In this document: positions 15,614 through 22,796 of the stretch, one piece after another
How positions within the stretch are numbered: position 1 is the stretch's first letter
How the letters are laid out: the number at the start of each line of letters is the position of its first letter
Source: UMGS1279 sp045540715
Lineage (GTDB): Bacteria > Bacillota > Clostridia > Oscillospirales > Acutalibacteraceae
Length of the DNA: 35,332 nucleotides
Direction: 5' to 3'
Assembly: GCA_045540715.1 (NCBI GenBank)
Contig: JAZQHT010000009.1
Location: 1 to 35,332 of the forward strand
Made by a program: the position numbers and the translations under genes
The notes under the pieces: generated by a model
What the model was told of the DNA's origin: nothing
What the model saw: only the letters and a program-made list of their open reading frames with translations
The model's database searches: none

Positions 15614-16378
15614 ATGCCGGTAGCACATAAGGGCGCAATTTCATTTGGTCTTGTGCATATTCCAGTTGGTCTTTATACTGCCACTCAAGATAATGACTTG
15701 CAATTTAATCAGCTTTGCAAAGAAGACGGCAGTAGAATTAGATATAAAAAGGTGTGTTCACATTGTGGTAAAGAGGTTGCAAACAGCGATATTGTAAAAG
15801 GTTTTGAATACGAAAAAGGAAAATACGTAACATTAACAGATAAGGAATTTGAAAAAGCAAAATCACAAAAGGATAAGCTTATTTATATAATAAGTTTTGC
15901 AAATCTTTCAGAAGTTAAACCTATTTATTTCGACAAAACTTATCATATAATACCCGAAAAGGGCGGTGAAAAGGCCTTTAATTTATTATATGTTGCCATG
16001 AAAGATTTAAAAAAGATTGCTATTGCTAAAACGGTTTTAGGAACAAAAGAAAAACTATTAGCACTTATTCCAACAAACGACGGCATTTTAGCCGAAACAT
16101 TATTTTTTTATGATGAAATAAAAGAAAGTCCCAAAAAACTTTCTAAAGAAAAAGTAAAACCACAAGAGCTTAAAATGGCTAAGGCATTAATAGAATCCAT
16201 GAACGAAAAGTTTGATCCTAAAGATTATAAAGATGAGTATCAGTCAAAGTTATGGACAATTATCAAAAAGAAAATAGGCGGCAAAAAAATAGTTACCCCA
16301 AAAGAGACGGTTGCAATTAATGTTGAAGATATTATGGACGCTTTAAAGAAGAGTCTTGCTAAACAAAAAAGCAAATGA
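15614..16378 (+). CDS. ku: Ku DNA end-binding protein (bacterial NHEJ)
   Basis: Prokaryotic Ku (254 aa) forms a homodimeric ring on double-strand break ends and recruits a partner ligase. The N-terminus MPVAHKGAISFGLVHIPVGLYTA is diagnostic of the family, followed by a CSHCGKEV segment (from about residue 48) and IVKGFEYEKGKYVTL. The C-terminal tail is lysine-rich (KKSLAKQKSK). AAAGGAG precedes the ATG. Its last four bases overlap the ligase start (ATGA), so the two proteins are translationally coupled. No clear promoter was recognised upstream. Confidence 0.95.
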   Translation: MPVAHKGAISFGLVHIPVGLYTATQDNDLQFNQLCKEDGSRIRYKKVCSHCGKEVANSDIVKGFEYEKGKYVTLTDKEFEKAKSQKDKLIYIISFANLSEVKPIYFDKTYHIIPEKGGEKAFNLLYVAMKDLKKIAIAKTVLGTKEKLLALIPTNDGILAETLFFYDEIKESPKKLSKEKVKPQELKMAKALIESMNEKFDPKDYKDEYQSKLWTIIKKKIGGKKIVTPKETVAINVEDIMDALKKSLAKQKSK

Positions 16379-17310
16379 GTTTATACGATAACATTAATAT
16401 TTTACCAATGCTTATTGGAGAAGAAAAAGAAGTTTTTTCAAACAAAAATTTTCTTTTTGAATTAAAATTTGATGGAGAAAGATGTTTAGCCTATTTAGAT
16501 AAAAATGAAACTCTGCTAATAAATAAGCGTGGAGTTAAAATGCTTCCAAAAGTACCCGAACTTGCTAATATTCATAAACAAATTAAAATCCCTTGCATTA
16601 TAGATGGTGAACTTATGATTTTAAAAAACGGAAAGCCGGATTTTTTTGAAATTCAAAAGCGTAGTTTAACCTCAAACGTAAATAAAATTAAGCTTTTAAG
16701 TAACGAATATCCTGCAAGTTTTACGGCATTTGATATATTATATTTAAACAAAAAATCGCTTTTAGACGAGCCGCTATATAAAAGAAAAGAAATTTTAATT
16801 GAAAATTTAAAACCCAATGATAGTTTAGGCCTTTCTAACTGTTTTGAAAATAAAGGTTACGAGCTTTTCGATTTTGCATTAAAAAATAATCTTGAGGGCG
16901 TTGTTGCAAAAAGAAAAGACAGTATATATACTCCCGGCAAACGCACAAAAGATTGGATAAAAATAAAATGCTTACAAGATGACGATTTTATTATTATTGG
17001 CTTTAAAGAAGGTAACGCTGATTCTAATTTATCAAGCATTATTTTAGGACAATATAACAATAATAATATTGAATACTGTTCAAGCGTTGCGGTAGGGAAA
17101 AACAGTGAAGTATTTAAAAAAGTTAAAAAACTTAAAGATTCGGTATATAAAAATATAAAACCAATACCGACTGTTGTTTTTAAAGAACCGGTATTGGTTT
17201 GCACAGTTAAATTTATGATGAGAACAAAAAATGGTGGGCTTAGGCAGCCTGTTTTTAAGGGTTTAAGAGATGATAAAAGCCCAAAGGAATGTATTTATAA
17301 ATCTATTTAA
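16375..17310 (+). CDS. Minimal ATP-dependent DNA ligase (LigD ligase-domain type)
   Basis: This 311-aa protein is an ATP-dependent DNA ligase and the likely Ku partner in end joining. The nucleotidyltransferase core shows motif I KFDGER with catalytic K31, the IIDGEL region (E79), FTAFDILYL (116-124), EGVVAKR (174-180) and KDWIKIK (192-198). An OB-fold domain follows. It has no polymerase/primase or phosphoesterase domain, unlike large LigD proteins. There is no strong ribosome site, consistent with coupling to ku. Its 3' end overlaps the convergent acetyltransferase by 8 nt. Confidence 0.93.
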   Translation: MSLYDNINILPMLIGEEKEVFSNKNFLFELKFDGERCLAYLDKNETLLINKRGVKMLPKVPELANIHKQIKIPCIIDGELMILKNGKPDFFEIQKRSLTSNVNKIKLLSNEYPASFTAFDILYLNKKSLLDEPLYKRKEILIENLKPNDSLGLSNCFENKGYELFDFALKNNLEGVVAKRKDSIYTPGKRTKDWIKIKCLQDDDFIIIGFKEGNADSNLSSIILGQYNNNNIEYCSSVAVGKNSEVFKKVKKLKDSVYKNIKPIPTVVFKEPVLVCTVKFMMRTKNGGLRQPVFKGLRDDKSPKECIYKSI

Positions 17311-17746
17311 AGTCAATATTCATTTGTTTGTAATTAAGCCAGTCAAAACCAAAACGCTTATAAAATCTAATAGCGCCTTCGTTATCGTCTTCAACCTCTA
17401 AACGAATACGTTTAAAATCGTTTGGGAGTTGTTTTAATATTTCTTTAAAGAATTCAGAACCTAATTTGAGGTTTCTGAATTCTTCTTTTATATATAGTTC
17501 TTCAAGCCAAAGCACCTTGCCGCCTGCCTCTTGTGAGTAGGTAATAGCAAAAAGTGCAAAACCGGCTGTAATTCCATTATGTATAATTTTGCAACCGTCT
17601 AAAAAGGGGGAACGGTTAATGAGTTCTGTAAAAGTGTTTTCTAAATGCTGCTCGGGCACGGGATGTAAAACCGCATCGCTTGAATAAAAAAGTTTTGCAA
17701 GCTCAAAATATTCGTTTTTATCATTTTTATTAAATCTTTTTAACAT
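17303..17746 (-). CDS. GNAT family N-acetyltransferase
   Basis: This 147-aa protein has the GNAT fold. The acetyl-CoA-binding motif A is visible as LWLEELYIKEEFRNLKLGSE (about residues 78-97, with R-N-L-K-L-G in the pyrophosphate loop). Motif B is LEVEDDNEGAIRFYKRFGF (about 116-134). Its substrate cannot be deduced. It is monocistronic, converges on the ligase gene, and has its own promoter at 17783-17811. The AAAGGGA site precedes the ATG. Confidence 0.88.
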   Translation of the reverse strand: MLKRFNKNDKNEYFELAKLFYSSDAVLHPVPEQHLENTFTELINRSPFLDGCKIIHNGITAGFALFAITYSQEAGGKVLWLEELYIKEEFRNLKLGSEFFKEILKQLPNDFKRIRLEVEDDNEGAIRFYKRFGFDWLNYKQMNIDFK

Positions 17747-17782
17747 AAAATATGTCCCTTTTATAATTTTTTTGCTTTAATT

Positions 17783-17811
17783 ATTATAACAAATAAAAAA
17801 TAAAAAAGCAA
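17783..17811 (-). promoter_or_regulatory. Promoter of the GNAT gene
   Basis: Read on the minus strand, TTGCTT (17806-17811) and TATAAT (17783-17788) are separated by exactly 17 bp. The leader before the ATG at 17746 would be about 30 nt. The first ATGCA element of the divergent operator cluster (17817) lies next to this -35 box. Confidence 0.65.
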
Positions 17812-17816
17812 ACCGT

Positions 17817-17966
17817 ATGCAAAATGTATAAATATGCACGTTAAAATGCAAATTTATGCAATAAAATATTCAAAATTCTACATAAATTGCATAAAAATTG
17901 AATATTTTTTAAATTTTTTTCAAAAAAGACTTGCATTTTTATGCAAGGTGTGATAATATATATGCA
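17817..17966. promoter_or_regulatory. ATGCA/TGCAT operator cluster with ABC operon promoter
   Basis: Eight ATGCA or TGCAT pentamers occur in 150 bp (17817, 17834, 17846, 17856, 17888, 17932, 17941, 17962). Two of them form a perfect palindrome, TTGCAT-TTTT-ATGCAA (17931-17946), which covers the -35 box of the ABC transporter promoter. The -10 is GATAAT (17952-17957, extended TG at 17949) or TAATAT (17954-17959). The half-sites TGCATAAAAATTGAAT resemble arginine-repressor (ArgR/AhrC) boxes. That assignment is a guess. Confidence 0.5.
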
Positions 17967-17995
17967 CACTAATAAAAACAAGGAGAAAAATAAAA

Positions 17996-18859
17996 ATGAA
18001 AAAAATATTATCAATTATTTTAGCAATATCATTAGTTTTAACTATCGGTCTTGTTACAGTAGGTTGTAATCAAGCAACAAACGGTTCTTCCACAAAGGTA
18101 AAGGTTATTGATCTTCCTTTAAGTGAAGAAACATATGCATTTGCTGTTAACAAAAATGATACAGAATTTCTTAATAAAGTAAATGCTTTCTTAGATAAGA
18201 TTACTTCAAACGGTAAATTCGAAGAAATTTGCAATAACTATTTTGGCGATGGCACACCACTTTCTATTGAATCAAAACCACTTGATCCTTCCAAAGATCA
18301 ATTAGTTGTAGCTACAAGCACAGGCTTTGAACCATTTGAAATGGTAGATGCAGCAGGTAAGTATTCTGGTGTTGACCTAGAAATTGCTTATTATTTAGCA
18401 CAAGAACTTAATTTAGAACTTGTTATTCAAGATATGGATTTTGATGCTGTTGTAAACTCTGTTCAATCTGGCAAATCAGATATCGGTATGGCAGGCTTAT
18501 CTGTAACACCAGCACGTCAAAAGGTTGTAACTTTCTCTAAAACATATTATAACGCTTCTCAAGTAGTTATTTGTCCTGAAGATGACACAACTTTTGATAA
18601 CTGCAAAACAGGTGAAGAAGTTGCCGCAATTCTTAAAGGATTAGGCTCTGACGTTAAAATTGGTTGTCAAGCAGGTACAACAGGTGAACTTTATATTAAG
18701 GGTGATGAAGATTACGGCTTTACTAAATTAACTGCTGAAGCTGCTCCTTATAAATACGTTGCTCTTGCTATCACAGCTATGAATCAAAAACAAGTAAAAT
18801 ACGTTATTGCTGATAATGGCCCCGCAAAGGCAATTGCTGCAAAACTTAACGGTAATTAA
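17996..18859 (+). CDS. Amino acid ABC transporter binding lipoprotein, apparently circularly permuted
   Basis: This 287-aa protein is a family-3 (polar amino acid) solute-binding lipoprotein. A signal peptide ends in a lipobox with C24. Residues about 35-86 (starting VKVIDLPLSEETYAFAVNK and ending ICNNYFGDG) match what is normally the C-terminal segment of the family. After a linker (87-101), the usual N-terminal start LVVATSTGFEPFEMVD appears (103 on). R174 (TPAR) and D273 (VIADNGPAKA) are the expected ligand contacts for alpha-carboxylate and alpha-amino groups. The protein stops at AAKLNGN, exactly where the moved segment would begin. Only one copy of each part is present. The substrate is probably an amino acid. 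Confidence 0.88.
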   Translation: MKKILSIILAISLVLTIGLVTVGCNQATNGSSTKVKVIDLPLSEETYAFAVNKNDTEFLNKVNAFLDKITSNGKFEEICNNYFGDGTPLSIESKPLDPSKDQLVVATSTGFEPFEMVDAAGKYSGVDLEIAYYLAQELNLELVIQDMDFDAVVNSVQSGKSDIGMAGLSVTPARQKVVTFSKTYYNASQVVICPEDDTTFDNCKTGEEVAAILKGLGSDVKIGCQAGTTGELYIKGDEDYGFTKLTAEAAPYKYVALAITAMNQKQVKYVIADNGPAKAIAAKLNGN

Positions 18860-18878
18860 TTTATAGTTTATTTAAAAG

Positions 18879-18916
18879 GCCTCTGGGTTTATAACGCAGA
18901 GGCATTTTAAAATTTT
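18879..18916 (+). terminator. Partial terminator or stabilising hairpin between binding protein and permease
   Basis: GCCTCTG (18879-18885) pairs with CAGAGGC (18897-18903), with an inner GTT/AAC extension, followed by ATTTTAAAATTTT. Such hairpins within transporter operons commonly let the binding protein be made in excess of the membrane subunits. The U-run is interrupted, so readthrough is expected. Confidence 0.6.
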
Positions 18917-18931
18917 GAAAGGAATTTAAAA

Positions 18932-19642
18932 ATGGATTTTTCCGGAAAATTTGAAGTGTTTTATGAACTGTTTATAGTTCAAGGCGGCTGGAAACGAGTA
19001 GTAACTATAGGGCTCGTAAACACTTTACTTATTGCTGTTTTAGGCCTTATAATTGGCATGATTTTGGGTACTGTTATTGCGGCCGTAAAGGTGATGCCTA
19101 AATATAAACTATTACCACGCATATTAGATAAAATTTGTGGATTTTATGTTGGATTTTTTCGTGGAACACCACTTGTTGTTCAACTGCTAATTGCATATTA
19201 TGTTTTATGGCCGTTATTCAATATTACTATTTCTCCATTAGATACAAGCATTATAGTTTTTGGTCTAAATAGTGCTGCTTATGTTTCTGAGATTATGCGT
19301 GGCGGAATTCAATCTGTTGATATTGGTCAAACCGAAGGCGGCAGAGCGATGGGCTTAAGTTATGGTGCAACTATGATGAAAATTGTAATCCCACAAGCAA
19401 TTAAAAACATTTTGCCAACGTTAGGTAATGAATTTATTGCACTTATAAAAGACACGTCTGTTGTAAGCTTTGTTGCTGCTACCGACCTTTATAAAACCTT
19501 TACAGAAATCGGTAACGTAAGGTATGAATATTTTGTTCCATATTTAGCAATGGCAGTAGTTTATATATTATTAGTTTTAATTATTAGTTTCTTAGTAAAA
19601 TTAATGGAAAGGAGTTTAAGAAAAGGTGATAAGAGTATCTAA
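18932..19642 (+). CDS. Amino acid ABC transporter permease (HisM/GlnP family)
   Basis: This 236-aa inner-membrane subunit carries the His/Glu/Gln/Arg/opine permease signature: VNTLLIAVLGLIIGMILGT, FFRGTPLVVQLLIAYYVLW, and the EAA loop EGGRAMGLSYGATMMKIVIP that docks on the ATPase. About five hydrophobic segments are visible. It is presumably a homodimer, since only one permease gene is present. AAAGGAA precedes the ATG, and the end overlaps the ATPase gene by 17 nt. Confidence 0.95.
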   Translation: MDFSGKFEVFYELFIVQGGWKRVVTIGLVNTLLIAVLGLIIGMILGTVIAAVKVMPKYKLLPRILDKICGFYVGFFRGTPLVVQLLIAYYVLWPLFNITISPLDTSIIVFGLNSAAYVSEIMRGGIQSVDIGQTEGGRAMGLSYGATMMKIVIPQAIKNILPTLGNEFIALIKDTSVVSFVAATDLYKTFTEIGNVRYEYFVPYLAMAVVYILLVLIISFLVKLMERSLRKGDKSI

Positions 19643-20423
19643 ATTATGCAAATCATTTGGCGATAACCTTGTTTTAAACAATATAGACCTTTCTATTAAA
19701 AAAGGCGAAAAAGTTGTTATTTTGGGCCCATCGGGTTCTGGTAAAAGTACTTTATTACGTTGTCTAAACTGTATGGAAGACCCAACCAGTGGTGAAATTT
19801 ATTTTCACGACGTTAACATTGCAGATATGTCGGTAGATATAAACGTACACCGTCAAAAAATGGGTATGGTATTTCAACACTTTAACCTATTTAACAATAA
19901 AACAGTTCTTCAAAATATTACTTTAGCGCCGTTATACGTTGCTAAAAAGAAATATAATAAAGCTAAACGTCTAAAATTCTTTGGTAAAGAATATAATCAA
20001 GAAGATTTAAAACCTTTAAAAGAAGTTAAGGCTGAAATTGAAGAAAGAGCAATAGAACTTTTAAAAACTGTTGACCTAGAAGATAAGGCTAACGAATATC
20101 CGGCAATGCTTTCGGGTGGACAAAAGCAACGTGTTGCAATTGTTAGAGCACTTGCGATGAATCCTGACGTTATGCTTTTTGACGAGCCAACAAGTGCATT
20201 AGACCCTGAAATGGTTGGCGAAGTTTTAGAGGTTATGAAAGACCTTGCTAAAAAGGGTATGACAATGGTTGTTGTTACTCACGAAATGGGTTTTGCAAGA
20301 GAAGTTGCAGATAGAATTATCTTTATTGATGAGGGTATAATTATGGAAGAAGCCCCACCAAAAGAATTTTTCGATAATCCTAAAAACCCAAGACTTAAAA
20401 CATTTTTATCAAAAGTTTTATAA
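19626..20423 (+). CDS. Amino acid ABC transporter ATP-binding protein (GlnQ/HisP family)
   Basis: This 265-aa ATPase energises the amino acid importer. Walker A GPSGSGKST is at residues 34-42. The Q-loop (GMVFQHFNLF), the signature LSGGQKQR and Walker B with VMLFDEPTSALDPE are all present, as is the H-loop (VVVTHEMGFAREV). An extra charged stretch of about 25 residues (around YVAKKKYNKAKRLKFFGKE) lies between Q-loop and signature. The start is GTG, inside the permease gene, with AAAGGAG at 19608-19614. A strong terminator follows. Confidence 0.95.
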   Translation: MIRVSKLCKSFGDNLVLNNIDLSIKKGEKVVILGPSGSGKSTLLRCLNCMEDPTSGEIYFHDVNIADMSVDINVHRQKMGMVFQHFNLFNNKTVLQNITLAPLYVAKKKYNKAKRLKFFGKEYNQEDLKPLKEVKAEIEERAIELLKTVDLEDKANEYPAMLSGGQKQRVAIVRALAMNPDVMLFDEPTSALDPEMVGEVLEVMKDLAKKGMTMVVVTHEMGFAREVADRIIFIDEGIIMEEAPPKEFFDNPKNPRLKTFLSKVL

Positions 20424-20429
20424 AAAATA

Positions 20430-20459
20430 AAGACCGAAGTTTAAAACTTCGGTCTTTTT
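20430..20459. terminator. Bidirectional terminator (ABC operon / aromatic operon)
   Basis: AGACCGAAGTTT (20431-20442) pairs with AAACTTCGGTCT (20444-20455), flanked by A-rich and T-rich runs, so it can work on both strands. It separates two convergent operons. The AAGACCGAAG/CTTCGGTCTT stem recurs in the terminator after ftsH (35213-35243). Confidence 0.9.
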
Positions 20460-20472
20460 AATTTATATTTTA

Positions 20473-20898
20473 TTATTGGATATCTTCGTTTGACATTAAT
20501 TCAATGCCGCCGTCTTTAAGAATTTCAACGGCCTTTTCATTATCGGCTACACGTAAAATAACAAACGCAGTATCTTTTCTTGGGTTAACAAATGCGTACA
20601 TATATTCAACGTCAACCCCTTTTTCAGAAAGAATAGTAATTGCTTTGTTTAAACCGCCTGGTTTATCGTCAATAGCAATTGCTAAAACCTTTGTAATTGT
20701 TGCGGTTACGTGATTTTCGTTTAAAAGCAATGTTGCTTTTTCGGGGTTATTTACAATTAGACGTAAAATACCGTAGTCGGTTGTATCTGCAATGGATAAA
20801 GCACGAATATCGATTTTGCCATCTGCAAGAATTTTTGTGATTTCTGCCATACGTCCTTGGCGGTTTTCAATGAAAATAGAAATTTGATCAATTAACAT
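20473..20898 (-). CDS. Tandem ACT-domain protein
   Basis: This 141-aa protein consists of two ACT modules, about residues 3-65 (DQISIFIENRQGRMAEITKIL) and 69-135 (VLAIAIDDKPGGLNKAITIL). ACT domains bind amino acids and act as allosteric sensors. With no attached catalytic domain it may be a free-standing regulator or sensor for the neighbouring arylacetate genes, perhaps binding an aromatic amino acid. It is the last gene of the five-gene minus-strand operon, 12 nt after the aryl-CoA ligase, with GGGGG upstream. Confidence 0.85.
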   Translation of the reverse strand: MLIDQISIFIENRQGRMAEITKILADGKIDIRALSIADTTDYGILRLIVNNPEKATLLLNENHVTATITKVLAIAIDDKPGGLNKAITILSEKGVDVEYMYAFVNPRKDTAFVILRVADNEKAVEILKDGGIELMSNEDIQ

Positions 20899-20910
20899 AA
20901 TTTTTACCCC

Positions 20911-22212
20911 CTAAATTTTTCTGTTATCAATAACGCGTTTGGCTTTGCCTTCGCTTCTTTGAATAGATTTGGGTTCAACTAATTTTACTTTTGCACTAAT
21001 ATTTAAAACAGCACGAAGCTTTTCGCCAATTAGTCGTTCATTTCTCTCAATGTCTTTAACCGAGTCAGAGAAGTGTTCTGGTGGAAGTTCAACCCTAACT
21101 TCAATAGTATCAAGATTATTAACTCTGTCAACCACAATAACGTAGTTTGGTTCATAGCCCATAGTTGTTAAAACGTATTCAATTTGAGATGGGAAAACGT
21201 TAACACCACGAATAACCAACATATCGTCGCTTCTGCCCATAGGTTTAAGCATTTTAATAAGTGTTCTTCCACAACTACATTTTTTGCGAGTTAACACTGC
21301 AATATCTCTTGTTCTGTAACGAATAAGTGGAAGAGCTTCTTTACCAATACAGGTAAATACTAATTCGCCAACTTCACCTTCAGGTAAAACTTCGCCTGTA
21401 TCAGGATCTATAATTTCGGGGTAGAAGAAGTCTTCGTTAATGTGCATACCGGTTTGTTCTTCACATTCAAAAGAAACGCCTGGACCTGCAACTTCAGAAA
21501 GACCGTAAATATCGTAAGCTTTGATATTTAGCAGTTTTTCGATGTTTTCTCTCATGCCTTCACTCCAGGCCTCTGCACCGAAAATACCGGCCCTAACGCG
21601 AAGTTTAGAGGTGTCAACCCCTTTATCACGGCAGCTTTCACCAATAAATGCGGCATAAGAAGGTGTGCAGCATATAATATCACTGCCATAGTCTTCTAAA
21701 ATTTGAATTTGTCTATCTGTATTACCACTAGAAACGGGAATTGCACAAGCGCCTAATTTTTCTGCGCCGTAGTGTAAACCTAAACCGCCTGTGAATAAAC
21801 CGTAACCGTAAGAAACGTGAATAATATCTTCTTTTGTGCCGCCAACTGCAACAATTGCACGAGCAGCCGAAGTTGACCAAACGTCAATATCGTTTTTAGT
21901 ATAGCCTACAACAGTTTGTTTGCCGGTTGTACCACTAGAAGCGTGAATACGTACAAGTTCTTCACGAGGTACTGCAAAAAGGCCAAATGGATAATTGTCG
22001 CGTAAATCGGTTTTTAGCGTAAAAGGAAGTTTAGAAATATCGTCAATAGTTTGAATATCTTCGGGTTTTATGCCCATTTCGTCAAACTTTTTCTTATAAA
22101 AGGGAACCTTTTCATAAACTCTTTTTACGGTTGCTCTTAATCTTTCGTTTTGAATAGCGCGCATTGTCTCTCTATCGGCACATTCAATTTCGGGATTAAA
22201 ATAATTTGCCAT
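20911..22212 (-). CDS. Phenylacetate-CoA ligase family protein (copy 1)
   Basis: This 433-aa AMP-forming ligase belongs to the PaaK family, which joins phenylacetate or related arylacetates to CoA via an acyl-adenylate. The ATP-loop IHASSGTTGKQTVVGYTKND (from about residue 89), the YGLSEVAGPGV adenylate motif and IRYRTRDIAV hinge region are present, with the C-terminal KSIQRSEGKAKRVID tail. It is a paralogue of the ligase at 24529-25827. Together they flank iorAB, suggesting two arylacetate specificities or opposite directions. Exact substrate unknown. Confidence 0.92.
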   Translation of the reverse strand: MANYFNPEIECADRETMRAIQNERLRATVKRVYEKVPFYKKKFDEMGIKPEDIQTIDDISKLPFTLKTDLRDNYPFGLFAVPREELVRIHASSGTTGKQTVVGYTKNDIDVWSTSAARAIVAVGGTKEDIIHVSYGYGLFTGGLGLHYGAEKLGACAIPVSSGNTDRQIQILEDYGSDIICCTPSYAAFIGESCRDKGVDTSKLRVRAGIFGAEAWSEGMRENIEKLLNIKAYDIYGLSEVAGPGVSFECEEQTGMHINEDFFYPEIIDPDTGEVLPEGEVGELVFTCIGKEALPLIRYRTRDIAVLTRKKCSCGRTLIKMLKPMGRSDDMLVIRGVNVFPSQIEYVLTTMGYEPNYVIVVDRVNNLDTIEVRVELPPEHFSDSVKDIERNERLIGEKLRAVLNISAKVKLVEPKSIQRSEGKAKRVIDNRKI

Positions 22213-22228
22213 ATTTTTCAGTCCTTTA

Positions 22229-22795
22229 CTAATTATTATAACCGAGATCGAAAGCTTTAAGATTTAACTCTAGAAACTTGGGTGGGACGGTTGTTTTGAT
22301 TGCTTCAATCCATTTTTCATAAGGAATATCGGTGTTTTTAGCAAGTACACCAATAAGTACAACGTTAACTGCTTTGCTGTTACCTGCAGATTCTGCAAGT
22401 TTTAAAGCATCTAAAGAAATAATTTCTGCATCTGTGCCGTTTAGTTTTTCAATAACGTCAGAAGGGTATGTAGCATTACCTGTAACAACAGGCATTGGCA
22501 TAATTTTTTGTGTATTTAAAATAATTTTGCCTTGCTTTTTAAGATATTTAATCCAACGTGCAGCTTCAAGCTGTTCAAAAGCCAAAATAATGTCGGCTTC
22601 GCCCTCTGTAATAATGGGGGAGTTAACCTCTTTGGCGGCCTTTACGTAGGTTACCACACTACCGCCACGTTGACTCATACCGTGTACTTCCGAAACCTTA
22701 ACGTCAAGACCTTCGTTTGTCATGATATTGCCAAGCAATCTACTTGCAAGTAAGGTTCCTTGTCCGCCAACGCCAACAATCATTAAATTATACAT
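22229..22795 (-). CDS. iorB: Indolepyruvate:ferredoxin oxidoreductase, beta subunit
   Basis: This 188-aa subunit is the gamma-type domain of the 2-ketoacid:ferredoxin oxidoreductase superfamily. It begins MYNLMIVGVGGQGTLLASRL, the usual GGQG motif, and includes HGMSQRGGSVVTYVK. The start at 22795 is chosen because a GGGGG ribosome site inside iorA precedes it and the homologous N-terminus starts here. A longer frame to 22873 overlaps iorA. One base separates the two genes, so they are coupled. Confidence 0.94.
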   Translation of the reverse strand: MYNLMIVGVGGQGTLLASRLLGNIMTNEGLDVKVSEVHGMSQRGGSVVTYVKAAKEVNSPIITEGEADIILAFEQLEAARWIKYLKKQGKIILNTQKIMPMPVVTGNATYPSDVIEKLNGTDAEIISLDALKLAESAGNSKAVNVVLIGVLAKNTDIPYEKWIEAIKTTVPPKFLELNLKAFDLGYNN

Positions 22796-22796
22796 A

